Assembly: GCF_000247695.1 (NCBI RefSeq)
Contig: NW_004624848.1
Location: forward strand, 4,458,284-4,522,283
DNA length: 64,000 nt
Direction: 5' to 3'
Origin: Heterocephalus glaber
Taxonomy: Eukaryota > Chordata > Mammalia > Rodentia > Bathyergidae
Shown here in pieces: positions 1 through 10,200 of this stretch; the first letter of the stretch is position 1; every line of letters begins with the position of its first letter. The translations under genes were made by a program, and so were the position numbers. Under the pieces are notes generated by a model that saw only the letters and a program-made list of their open reading frames with translations, was not told where the DNA came from and made no database searches.

Positions 1-1270
1 ATCTGTTCCGCGGAGCTCGTAATTCCTGTGGAGCGATACCTGCCTCCGTGACCTTCAGAGCTCGCCCGTCCTTGTCTGAGCTGTGCAGTGCAGAGACAGG
101 GGCTCCGCGCTGCCTGCAGGTGTGGCTGACGGTAGATGCTTGGCAGGAAAGCAGCAGAACAGGGTCTGCTTACAGCAACCAGGGGGACTGATGACATCCA
201 GCTCAGCAGCGCAGGTTAAGCTAGCTCGCTTCATCCTGGCAGTGGCACCACGAGAACTGTCCCCACAGCCCCACTGGGGACCGGGGGGATTTTTTTTTGA
301 ATGATTAAATCCCTCATCTGTTATTTTGAGACTGTGATATCTATGATATCTGATACTTTGCTCTCTGTTGAATACTCTACTGTCACGCTGATATGTCAAG
401 TTCTTTCACAACTTCAAACAGACGTGGATTTCAGAAAGTGACTTTCTTTGTTGTTAAAGATGTGTATCTCTTTCCACTGTAGACATGCTATGAAAACCTT
501 GAGATGTGTGGATCGCCATGTAAATGTCTGTTAATGTTAGGGGGATAGGTTGTAAGTGTTGAAGCTCACACAGCAGTGTGCAGTGTGAATGGTCGTGTAT
601 CTTTTCCCTGCGTTCGGAAGGAGAGAGGGTGTGCTGTGACGTGCACACCTTCCCGTCAGCCTCACACAGCTTAGAGAGAGCCGCGCCATGCAGAGCGTAG
701 CCACAGCCCCTCGCTGCTGCACCAACTGCGTGTTGATTGTGTGTGGTAACATACGTGGAGAAACTGAGTCAATGAACAGAAATTTTTTACTGCACTTTGG
801 TGTTGTCCAAACACCGTACTCTTCTTGTAGAATTATCGCCTTGAACATGAGTTCAAAATATGAGTCCAACAATGCAAGAAATGAATCAGTGAGTTGCCAG
901 TCTGGTCTTTCTGCAGAAGACAGCTTGAGAATGAGGACATGGCGTGCAGATTCCAGACCCTCGACGGCAGAGGTCGCCCTGCTTTCCCTCATGTGTTCTG
1001 TGCCCCGGATGTTGAGTTTTTATTTCTGGAGACCCGAAAGGCACCGCCCCATGTTTACTCCAATATCCCATCGACTGGAGTGTTGTTTTTCCTCCTCCGA
1101 GAATCCATCTTGAATAGTCCTGTGAGACTTCAAGAGGACAGCACCCGACCACATTCAGTAAAATATCCGTGCAGTATGAAGCCAAGCGGAAGGTCTTCTG
1201 GCTAGTTCACCGAGAAGTCTGTACAGGACCGCCTGTTGCTGATCTGTTCTCACCCCTGCGTGTTTTCCCT
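1..1270. other. Unrecognised single-copy-like sequence
   Basis: I recognise no gene or repeat family here. The first 300 bases are moderately GC-rich with several CpGs, including CCGCGG near position 8. Frames of 114, 141 and 151 codons occur on both strands and overlap each other, which is the pattern expected by chance. None shows a domain, signal peptide or splice-bounded exon that I can identify. Confidence 0.4.
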
Positions 1271-2590
1271 TTCTCTCATTGTTTACTTCTTTGCTGAGCC
1301 CTTTGTGTGTGAATGAGTGTGTGTGTGTCTGTGCAGGCTGTGAGGCAATGCGTGTCGACAGATCTGCTCACAGCCTGGACATCTCTCACGATAAGTATTA
1401 TTTTCTTCAAAATGAAGTTGGAAGTCAGACTACAATTCGGATTGACCACAATAGCAGAAACCGTGGAGGAACCAATGTCAAAATACCATGGTGGAACAGC
1501 GACAGTGGGTGCTGACACTTGGAGCAGGGGTGGAGGGAGGCGCTGTCTCCTTCTGCCTCCACGCTGTACCTGGGGGAGGGTCGTGCCAAGTATCCAGAGT
1601 AGCATGGGGCTCCAGAGCAGGGTTTCCGCTGAACCATCGGCCCTGGGAGGTGCTTACTACTGGGGTCCCTCACACTGTGCCTGCTGGCGCTGGGTCATCT
1701 TGGCTTGAGAGACACGTCTGGGCTTTAATGCTTTATAAATTCAGGCTTCATAATAAGTACGCAGGGTAATAGCAAAGATGTCATCTGCCAGTCAGTCATA
1801 TCACAGACATCTACAGCAACCAAGGTGAGAAAATGTGACCACATCTGCTCCTCCAGATAAGCAAAGTTGACCAGACCAGAACTTTCACAGTGCTGAGCAT
1901 TTTCCTTGTTTAATTCATGTTGTATTAAGCATGAGATGCTTCTCTCACTTACACCCAGGGGAAATTCTATGAAGAGCTAAAAACGCCAGCTAAAATAAAC
2001 AGCCCCTCTTGAAGACTATCTAAATGTGATAACTTTATGCAAGCAGCCCCCGAGGGACTCAAATCTTTGACTTATGATAAACAATCTGTGCAGAGTACTA
2101 TGGTTTAAGGGCAACTCAAGCCCTCCATTCCATTCCATAACCTGTGGGGATAACCTTTGCTGGAAGCCTACAGACAATACAACAGACTCATCAGGTTTGC
2201 TTCTACTAATTTTTTCTGTATAATTGGGATCTGTTTTCAGAAGAGTCATTGGTCGAGTCCCCCAGGAAGCCAACTTGGAGATTGCAGGAAATGTATTAGG
2301 GAATATCCAAGCATGGAATCCAAACTGCAGAAGGGAAGGAAGCAGGAGTGGACAGAGGGAGGGTTGATGAGTGTGGGTACACTTGTAAGCCCACAGACAG
2401 GGCGGGTCTTCAGATTCCTGACAGGCTGATGTGAAGTCATGTTGCTGGGGCTGTGCATCTGAACTGTCCTGGGACCACGCGGAACGAGGCTTGCAGGTGA
2501 GGCTGTTCCTGCAAAGGAGTGACAGCTAAAGGCTGTGTGTCAGCAGCATCTCCAGCATTGGAGGGAGGATTCCTTGTAATTCCAGAGTGG
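1271..2590. other. Unrecognised sequence with a short GT-rich run
   Basis: A short imperfect GT run lies at about 1306-1334. The rest is mixed-composition DNA without a recognisable repeat or gene. Overlapping chance-length frames occur on both strands between 1276 and 1770. A weak AT-rich part lies at 1890-2000. Confidence 0.35.
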
Positions 2591-2594
2591 GCCA

Positions 2595-2862
2595 TGTGTT
2601 CTGGGGTGATGGGCTGAATTGAGTCTCACAGCAGCATTCTTCTGAAGTGCTCAGGAGAAGAGATTTGGACATGGAGAGACACTTCGTGTTTGTGCACAGC
2701 GAAACGACCATGTGAAGGCACAGTGAGAAGGCAGCTGCCTGCAAGCCAAGGAAAGAGGCCTTAGGAGGAGCAGGATCTCATGACAGCAGGCTTCTAACCC
2801 CCAGAACCCTGAGGACATGCTACCCAGTTTGTTATAGTGGCCCTAGCCACACACACTAAGAA
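2595..2862 (+). mobile_element. MLT1-like ERVL-MaLR LTR fragment
   Basis: The order of motifs resembles the 3' half of an MLT1-type solo LTR. It has 'GGGCTGAATTG', a 'GACCATGTGAAGGCA' block, 'CTGCAAGCCAAGGA', and a terminal 'CCCAGTTTGTTATAGTGGCCC' followed by a CACACTAA-type end. The 5' portion looks deleted or too diverged to place. Such LTRs are non-coding remnants of ancient endogenous retroviral elements. Orientation is taken from the terminal motif. Confidence 0.6.
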
Positions 2863-5575
2863 GTCATCATTTTTTTCTCATCATCCTTTATAATGAATTT
2901 GGTTTATTTTAGCAGGAATTTTGAGATTAATTCAGACTCCTTTTGCAACTTGTTTTAAGTGCTGCCTGGCAGCACTTTATAGTACTTAATGCTGATTCTG
3001 TGTTGATTTTGTGTAGCGAACTCACTCACGTTGTGTCACTATTTAGTCATTTATTCAACTCTTGAAGCATGAGCTCAGTACTCAATTCTAAATTGAAAAG
3101 CTGAACTTACTACTGAAATAAAGGGAGAGCTATGTTTATGGGGCAGTTTCTCCAAAAAAGAAGACTGCTGATCTGATGTGATGTTTGGGTAGCTTGGAGA
3201 TTGGATACTGGTGAATATGTAGGGTCGGGGTGAGGTTGGCTCAGCTGGAGCAGCCTGGGGAGTGGCTGGATTATGTTTGGGGCTGAACTGCAGAAGCACA
3301 TTCACTGAAGTGAAGCTGTTACTGTCTGGTCGGCTTTCAAAAGCGAGGTTACTGCTGAGTGCAGGCTTTCCAAAGCATGTTTACTGAGGTATGTTATCAT
3401 CATTGATTGAGTAAGCAAATCCAATTCTAGTTCTTATTGTTTCTTTTTACCGTAACTATAAAACAACCAATCTTTTCCTAGGGATGTAGGAACAGGGACA
3501 TCATAGGTGTCATACATACACATACACATCACAGGTGTCAATGAATATTTGCTGAACTAGTTGAAAAAATGAAAGATGGCAGATAGGCTATTAAATATGA
3601 GTCTGAGTGTCAAGGGAGTGCCCGAACATTTAAATGTCAGCACCACAGAGCTGGGTGTAAAGACTGCTTCTGGACAAGATGCTCTTGGATGTTTAAGGAG
3701 AAGAAAGAGAAATCTGAGATCAGGTCCCTGGGGTTTCGCAAAGTTAGCCTGTCTTTGATGCTGTAGGTTACAACCTCAAATATTCTGAGAAAATTTAGAA
3801 AATCATAAAAGTATAAAACGGATTGGTATATGGCATATTTACTTATGTCACTTGTGTGCACGTGCTTGTGTTTGGGGCGAGTTCCTAATGACCCCCCGCC
3901 ATCCCAGATTGCTACGCACAAAGAATTGAAAAATGGGAAGGTTCTATTTGAACCTGGTGATAAGACTGAGTAAATACACAACCACAGGTTTATTGCTACC
4001 CTCTGCTCCCAAAGATGAAGGGCCCATCAAAGTTGGTTGGAAGGAAGAATTCTTTCTGCAACTATCACAGGTTCAGTGCCCTTGCCCTTCCCTCCATGGA
4101 TTCCAAGTCTCTGCTCCAAAGGTGTGCAGCAAGCACATTGCTCTTCTCGGTCCAGAGGTCTCACAACGGCAGGTGTTCACTATGCAGGCCTTTCCTGGCA
4201 GACAATAGCATGGCACAGTTGGGAGAATATCATCTAGGCACGGCTGGAATCCATGTAAACAGGTAGAGCAAGGATGCATGAGGCTTCGTAAGTGTCCAGA
4301 CTCAGCTTTGGAGTGAGAGAAGGCACAAACTATAGTTGGCCCAGCAAACTGATAAAATGAATGGAAAATCAGCCTTGCCGGGACACATGGAGATCAGCAG
4401 ATAGACTGAATGAGGGTGGGGTCCTGTAGCCTAAGCGGCACCAGAACTTCTGGAAAGGGGCCCAGCCCCAGCGGCACAACTGCACGGGTCACAGGCAGCT
4501 GACACAGAACACTGCCACCAGCAAGGAGCAGCCTCACAGTGACGCTGCTGCTGGTCCAGTCAGGAAACGCGTTCAAGTGCACATTCCCCTAGGAGCTGTG
4601 TGTTGGCAGGAGGAGCAGGGGCCAGCACGGGACTGAATATTTGTAATTCTTGGGATTTGGCGAAGATGATCTTGACAAAGACACAACACTGACTGGACTA
4701 CAGATTGTTGTGGGGCTGTGCTTAGAGTTAGTCTTTGATCCTTTTCTTTGATATTAGAACAAATGGTCAGAGTAAGAGCTCATTCATATTTTTACCTTTG
4801 TAAATAACCCTTTACATCTTCCAAAGGCATTGGTATTGACCTGGGAATCAGAAACAATATTCAGTTTGTTTTTCATTTTTAAAATAAGCTTTTGAAGTCC
4901 ATTGCAGAGATAATAGACTTGAAAAGCAAACTTTGATGTTTAAGGCATTGGTCCTATTAAAAGCAGAAATGTTTGTAAGAAGCAGAGGGTGACCCCAATA
5001 CAGCAATGAAGCAGTGGTTATTCCTGGTCACTAATGCCCCGGGGGCGAATGAATGTCTGCTTTCATTTCCAGCACTCGGGGAAGGCAACATGAAAATGAG
5101 GCCCATGATTTCCAGAACGATGGTGTTGTGGAAGCACGCCTCTCAGAACCGGTTGTTCGGTGGAATCAGAATGGGCGATGCATTTCCATCATAGGCTCAG
5201 CGGATTTCCTTCACATCTCTTCCCACTGTTTCCTGTCCTCGACCTCCCCTCGACTCCACTGCTCAGACACTAAGTCTTTCTGATCCTCACAAAGTCTCCT
5301 CCTCAGCAGAACTTAGCTTCTGCTTCTCTTTCCTGGCATACTTGTTTGACTCCTGGAACTTGTCCTAGTTTAAACAAAGAAGGAAGTTTCCTGGCTCTTC
5401 TAGTCAGGTCAAAAGATGAGTGGGGAGAGACAAGGCCCTGTGGAATGAATGCAACCTAAAAGTCGCCTTGTATTTTCATAGGTTCACCATCACAAGTTGC
5501 TTCGCTCACCTTAGATTTCTGTTCAGTAAGATGCTTTTGGAAGGGCTCTCAGCTGCATGGCTTGGGCTGTCTTCC
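2863..5575. other. Unrecognised, mostly AT-rich sequence
   Basis: No gene is supported. At 3505-3545 the motif ATCA[T/C]AGGTGTCA occurs twice, separated by a CATACACATACAC spacer. A weak LINE2/MIR-tail-like 'GAATATTTGCTGAACTAG' lies at about 3543-3560. GC-richer patches occur at 4015-4300 and 4390-4620. Open frames of 60-114 codons on both strands show nothing recognisable. Confidence 0.35.
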
Positions 5576-5579
5576 CAGC

Positions 5580-5917
5580 ATGTGTTATGGGATTGGACTG
5601 ACACTGTGGCTTGGAGCTGGTCATATGTGTTCTCCAATCCATGTGTTGGTGATTGGGCCCCAGTGAACCAGTGCTGGGAGGGGACGGGTCTTTAGGGTGA
5701 GTCCAGTGGGTGGTCACACAGTTCCTCTGGCTCAGCTCTCTGGTTCCCATCTCTCCATGTCCCTCCCTCTCCTGCACATGCTCCCATCATCATGGTACCA
5801 TCTGCTGTGACATGATGTGGTCCAGGAGGACAGATCCATGGGCCTCATAGACCGTGATCTTATAGATCACCCGCCTCAGGTGTTTCATTCCAGTAACAGA
5901 GAGCAGGTGAATATAGA
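5580..5917 (+). mobile_element. ERVL-MaLR solo LTR (MST/MLT-like)
   Basis: The block contains the typical internal MaLR phrases 'CCAATCCATGTGTTGG', 'GGTGATTGGGCCCCAGTG' and 'GGGAGGGGACGGGTCTTTA'. It ends with the usual tail 'CCTCAGGTGTTTCATTCCAG' followed by AACAGAG. This matches the layout of a 350-400 bp MaLR LTR on the plus strand. The sequence immediately downstream (5928-6062) is shared with the 7362-7895 region. The left boundary is approximate. Confidence 0.65.
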
Positions 5918-5927
5918 AAACAATTGG

Positions 5928-6062
5928 CAGTCCCAAGCATAACAGGGCTAGCAGTATCTAAAGAATCATGTTTTTCATGAAAAACACGCAGATACACAAA
6001 TCAAATCTAGGTAAAGTAACTATAGGGAGCAAATTAAACAGAACCACAGTAACTAGAAAATT
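5928..6062 (+). repeat. Local homologous block, copy 1 (intact)
   Basis: This block starts with 'GCAGTCCCAAGCATAACAGG' and ends near 'GGGAGCAAATTAAACAGAA'. It is clearly homologous to 7362-7402 joined to 7798-7895. It carries a perfect 16-base palindrome, GTTTTTCATGAAAAAC, at 5970-5985. Copy 1 is uninterrupted, whereas copy 2 is split by a solo LTR. In both cases the block follows an MLT/MST-like LTR tail, so the pair could be a local duplication or two copies of an element's internal sequence. Confidence 0.75.
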
Positions 6063-6345
6063 ATACTGCATTTCAGATAACCTTGTTATGATAAGGTCTT
6101 GAATTGTGTTATTGTATTACAAATATGAGGAAAGTATATTAGATTTGGAATAGGATGAGATATTAGAAATTCTATAATTTAGTGATTTATCTTCATATCT
6201 GAACACTCAGAACTGAACATGATAAAATAACCTATGTTTTTTATTTAACAAGTTGGTATACCCATTATATATCAAACTTTTCAAAATTATTTATGAAGCA
6301 AATAGTGAATAAAAATGAAATCTATTTGATTTCCCCAGAAATTAA
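6063..6345. other. AT-rich unrecognised sequence
   Basis: Strongly AT-rich sequence without a recognised repeat or open frame of note. It links the homologous block to the next LTR. Confidence 0.4.
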
Positions 6346-6359
6346 CTACAAAATATGCC

Positions 6360-6725
6360 CATGATGACATGACCATAGTCCACTTCCTGCAGCTGTAGCA
6401 GAACACCTGAGAAGCGGCACTTTATAGTGCACCAACTTTGTTGGCCAGTGGATCTGGGGGTGTCCAAGATTGATGGGGTGTATCTGGTATGGGCTTCTGT
6501 TCTGCATGACCCCATAGTAAAAAGCAAATCCCACAAGAATCAGAAGAACAAAAAGGAGGAAAGGACAGAGGGAGGAGGAGGAGGAGGATCCCATGTCAGT
6601 GATAAGTGCACTAATTCACCCCTTGGGGCAGAGCCCTGTGATCCACACCCCTCTCCAGGGGTCCCGACCAACACGATTGTACTGAGCATTATGTTTCCAA
6701 CTCGTGAGCTTTGAGGAACACATGA
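6360..6725 (-). mobile_element. Probable MaLR LTR, antisense
   Basis: Read on the minus strand it has a MaLR-like end. The plus strand shows 'CTTCCTGCAGCTGTAGCAGA' and 'ACACCTGAGAAG', then a GGA-rich stretch and 'GTGCACTAATTCACCCCTTG' with 'GGCAGAGCCCTGTGATCC', the latter typical of the 5' half of MST/MLT LTRs. The short open frames across it are incidental. Boundaries are approximate. Confidence 0.55.
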
Positions 6726-7235
6726 AAAACATGGCCGAAGTCAGGAAAGTCAGTACCTTTTAGGTATAGTGATGCCATCTTTAAAAAAATTAAATATAGG
6801 TCTTCCTTTGATGCATGCAGAATTTTAAGTGAATCTTCGCTGTAACTGATTAATAGGTGCTCTTAGGATACAGTGATTTGAAACAAGTTTATAGAAACCA
6901 ACTGATATTTTGTAAATGAAAGAATTGCTCTTTCTGGCAGTGTTTCAGATTATGTCAAATGTAAAACAAAGAGGCAGATGTTTGAATGATGTATCAATCC
7001 AGTTCCGTGACTCCGTGGTAACTCTTCACAATTGTCTACTATATTTCTTACTGTGAAGTCTGTGAAATGGACTAATCCTGAGAGTCTTGTAGTAAAAGTT
7101 GTGGGAGGATTTGTGACCAATTGTAAATTTAATGCAACTGTTGACAGTCATTGTCATACATAAAAGTTTCAGCATATGTATCGAATACTTACTCAAAACA
7201 GTTACAGTGATAGTAACTTTTACAGCTAACCGTAG
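6726..7235. other. AT-rich unrecognised sequence
   Basis: No gene or repeat was recognised. The composition is AT-rich with short homopolymer runs and no open frame longer than about 60 codons. Confidence 0.4.
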
Positions 7236-7264
7236 TTTTATAATGGCTATTAAGTGTCCAAGGA

Positions 7265-7361
7265 CTTATTAGTAAAGGGCCAATTTGTAATGTGATCAGG
7301 AGAGAAATAAGACTGGTATTCCATTATAATAACAGAAAACAGACTAATACAGGTGATGACT
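7265..7361 (+). mobile_element. 3' tail of an MLT1-like LTR
   Basis: The phrase 'GGTATTCCATTATAATAACA' followed by 'GAAAACAGACTAATACAGG' is the characteristic terminal segment of an MLT1-type LTR on the plus strand. The body upstream is too diverged or truncated to delimit. It directly precedes the second copy of the local homologous block, mirroring the arrangement at 5.9 kb. Confidence 0.6.
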
Positions 7362-7402
7362 GCTGTCCCAAGCATAATAGGGGAAACTATCTAAGCAATC
7401 AT
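7362..7402 (+). repeat. Local homologous block, copy 2, left part
   Basis: 'GCTGTCCCAAGCATAATAGG' corresponds to the start of the block at 5928. The block is cut at 7402 by a solo LTR and resumes at 7798. The duplicated bases ATCAT flank the insertion. Confidence 0.75.
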
Positions 7403-7797
7403 TGTTATGGTTGCGTCTAGATGACCCCCCAGGCCTCATGTAGTCATAGGTGGGGCTTTTTGGAGGTGGCTGGATCAGAGTGTGTGATCCTGGTATCACG
7501 GATTCCATGCTGGAATTAAGGGAGTGAGTGCTATCTGCCCTAAGGTGGGTAGCCTGGGTAAGCTAAAAGGGACAGAAAGAGGTGTGTCGCTTGTCACTTT
7601 GCTGGTTTGCTATTTCACTTGTTGTTTGCTTGCTGCCCTCTTCCTGCCCTGCCATGGACTGTTTCTCCTCTGCCTTCCACCCTGCCTTGGAGCCAGCTGA
7701 CTATGGACTAAAGCCTTTACGAACTGTGAGCTGAAATAAACCTTTAACTCTGGGTGTTGGGTATTTTGTCTCAGCAATGAGAAAAGTAACTAAGACA
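7403..7797 (+). mobile_element. Solo MaLR LTR, family A, copy 1
   Basis: This 395-bp element begins TGTTATGG and ends AAGACA, so it has the TG...CA termini of an LTR. It is flanked by a perfect 5-bp target-site duplication ATCAT (7398-7402 and 7798-7802). Five base pairs is the size usual for ERVL-type integrases. Diagnostic internal phrases are 'GTCATAGGTGGGGCTTTT', 'CTGCCATGGACTGTTTCTCC' and 'GAGCTGAAATAAACCTTT', the last overlapping the polyadenylation signal AATAAA. It is the least degraded of four related copies (also 14296, 36836 and 39259) and sits inside the second homologous block. Confidence 0.85.
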
Positions 7798-7896
7798 ATC
7801 ATGTTTTTCATGAAAACAATAGGCTGACTGCAAATCAAGTCTTGATAAAATAATTACAGGGAGCAAATTAAATAGAATCATAGTGGCTAGAAAATA
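7798..7896 (+). repeat. Local homologous block, copy 2, right part
   Basis: The homology to copy 1 resumes exactly after the LTR with 'ATCATGTTTTTCATGAAAAC' and continues through 'GGGAGCAAATTAAATAGAA'. The 16-base palindrome of copy 1 is reduced to 15 bases here by loss of one A. Confidence 0.75.
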
Positions 7897-8640
7897 AGAG
7901 AAAATAAGTAAGAGAAATAGGAATGCAAATAAAATAAATTTGCACCTTAAATTTGAAAACGTCAATTTAGTTCTAATGTTTGTGTCTGTGTGTGTGTTTG
8001 GATAAACAATAGTTATTTCAGGGTGATCCAGGAGAATTTTCTGTGTTACTTAGAGGTATTAATCTGAACTTTATGTTTCACTTTTAAAAAATTATCTGCA
8101 CAATGGTTTTATGGCACCTAATCTCCATGTGAGATTCATAAGAGAGCCCTATCCTAAATATCAAAGGGTAACCCAGAGGTCTCTCCACGAGTGGCTTTTC
8201 CCACCCTGTAACCTGTGCATGTCATTCCGAGACAACTGTGCACTCAGAATTCATAAAATAACAACGCTTAATGAGATTTGTAAATTATTATCATAAAAAA
8301 ACCCTAGAAGCAGCCAAATCCATTTTTGGAGCCATTTAAAACTCTATTGGAGGAGGGACTTGCTTTAGAATAAATAACATTTGTCTTGCTTTCAAAGAGA
8401 CAGGAAATAGAACAGCTTCTTCTCTGGTGGATCGTCCCAAGTCTCTAGCTGAGCGTGCAGGCCTGTGCTCCGACCCCGTGGGCAGGCACAGCTGAGTGCA
8501 AGTCCTGAGGTGGGCTGAACCGGTGGCCCAGGGAGAAACTGCAACTAGGGAGGCCGAGGCGGGAGGGTGAGAGTCGGCTCAGGCAGGAGGAAGGAAGCAG
8601 GAGGTCGGCAAGTGGCGAGGGAAGATCAGGACCAAGCAAC
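7897..8640. other. Unrecognised sequence
   Basis: AT-rich to about 8340, then GC-richer with AGGAGG-like purine patches at 8540-8640. No gene was recognised. Frames of 61-64 codons are chance-like. Confidence 0.35.
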
Positions 8641-8644
8641 CCAC

Positions 8645-8850
8645 ACGGCTTCCAGAAGCGGGAAGTCCAGGAAATCCATGGCCCGGCCCGTAGAGCCTGC
8701 AGCAGAGACGGCCGGGCAGTCTTCTCGGGGTTAGTCCTCGAAGGCTCCTTTTGGGTTTCTGACCTTCAGAACTGTAAGAGAATAACTTCTGTTGTTTTCA
8801 AGTCACTACATTTATGGTAGTTTTTAGAGCAGCAGGAGGGAACAGATGTA
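8645..8850 (+). mobile_element. MLT1-like LTR 3' half
   Basis: The segment ends with the typical MLT1 tail on the plus strand: 'TTCAGAACTGTAAGAGAATA', 'ACTTCTGTTGTTTTCAAGTC', then a GTAGTTTTTAGAGCAGCAGG-like motif and an AACAGATGTACTG end. The 5' half is not clearly recognisable. Confidence 0.6.
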
Positions 8851-9090
8851 CTGAACCCATGCCGTGGCTTTATGCAGATGTTTTTGTGTCATTTGCAGTG
8901 TGTGAGTGGGAGCAGGGGGAAGCATCAATTAATTTTATACAAAGTTGTGTCATCAGCCACATTAAGAGTGGGGCTTCCTTTCTAAGAGACCAAAGAATAA
9001 TTTGATTGTTTATTTAACGAACTCATGCATTCAACAATTTTTTTGAAAACCTCTTTGTGCTTGGTAAACAGAACAAAGATGACCCACATT

Positions 9091-9208
9091 TCTATTTATT
9101 TATCTATCTATCTATCTATTTATTTATTTATTTTGGTACCGGGGATCGAACTCGGGTCCTTGTTCTTATGAGGCAGGTGCGGTGCCACTGAGCTAAATCC
9201 CGGCCCCT
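9091..9208 (-). mobile_element. ID-type SINE (GTTCC-class) with TTTA/TCTA tail
   Basis: On the minus strand it begins 'GGGGCCGGGATTTAGCTCAG' and carries an A-box-like TTAGCTCAGTGG and a B-box-like region ending 'TCGATCCCCGGTACC'. The tail is an (AAAT)n/(AGAT)n repeat, seen on the plus strand as TTTA/TCTA at 9091-9134. The tRNA-derived promoter boxes identify it as an ID-type SINE mobilised by L1. No clear target-site duplication was found. Confidence 0.8.
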
Positions 9209-9454
9209 TCTTTTTACTTTTCAAATCAGTATGTTATAGTGATGTGCACCTGTGGGTACGTTGTGGTATTCCAGCTTCTGTGCAGTGAGTCATCTTTTCA
9301 TGAAGAGCCAGGAGAGAGGCACGGGCACCAAGTGAGTAATGTTCCTCTGTTTATTGTTCTCATGCAGTGTCAGATGCCTCCAGTGTTCCAGACGGGGATG
9401 TCGACTTAGCCTGGTCATGGAACGTTTTCTTGGAATTCTGTGTGTTTATTTTGC

Positions 9455-9632
9455 TCTATTGTGCTGACAATGGGACTGAGGGGACACGGAGCTATATCCC
9501 CAGTACCTCCTCCTTCAGTATTTTGAGACAGAGTCTTATTGAGATGCGCAGGTTGATTTTAAACTTGAGATCCTCCTGACTCAGTCTCCTTAGTGCTTAG
9601 GATTATAGCATGCCCTACTGTGCCTGATAGGA
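9455..9632 (-). mobile_element. ID-B1 composite SINE, antisense, old
   Basis: The plus strand reads a decayed reverse ID ending 'GAGCTATATCCCCAGTACC', then a reverse B1-like part: 'TTGAGACAGAGTCTTATTG', 'GATCCTCCTGACTCAGTCTC', 'GTGCTTAGGATTATAGCA'. The same ID-plus-7SL arrangement recurs at 42648, 58619 and 59782, which argues for a composite family and against a chance junction. Confidence 0.65.
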
Positions 9633-9930
9633 AATATTGTTTAAATGAGATATATAAGGTCACTAGGAGAGAATGGGACCTCTTGCTCATTTCATTTTTT
9701 TTTTTTAATTTTAAGAAATTGAAAGGATATACACGGCTTTTTAAAAGAGATCTGGTTGTAATGTAGAGACTGGGTTGGGAAGGAAAAGTAAAGGAATATT
9801 AATTATAAGAACATGGTCAAATCATGTTTTGATTAGGATAGTGTCAATGGGGATTGAAAATTCCAGAGAAATTTAGGATACAGAATTGACAGAAAGGGGA
9901 AGGAAGGGTAGAATATGAAGAATACTTGAC
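9633..9930. other. Unrecognised AT-rich sequence
   Basis: Includes a T9 run near 9696 and purine-rich DNA at 9770-9920. No gene or repeat was identified. Confidence 0.35.
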
Positions 9931-9933
9931 ATA

Positions 9934-10200
9934 TCTTAGTCAGCTTTTTGCAGCTGTGACCAAGTACCTGAGAAAAGAACTTAACGAGGAAGGGTTTGCT
10001 TTGGCTGTGGCAGCCAAGAAGCTGGTAGGGCGGGAGAGAGAGCCACGGAATATAGATGCCATTCAAAGGCACCTGCGACGACCCACTTCCTCTGCAAACC
10101 CCACCTCCTGGGGTCCCGGATTAATTCGCCGACGAGGTGGTGCTGTCACCGTCTAAGGCCCTCTCGTGGACAATGGCAACAACAGCCGCGCGCTCCTTAA
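9934..10200 (-). mobile_element. MaLR LTR, antisense
   Basis: The left edge reads 'TATCTTAGTCAGCTTTTTGC' and 'AGCTGTGACCAAGTACCTGA', the reverse complement of a MaLR LTR terminus, followed by the usual AACGAGGAAGGGTTTGCTTTGG. A CpG-rich stretch follows at 10070-10150. The right boundary is uncertain. Confidence 0.6.
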
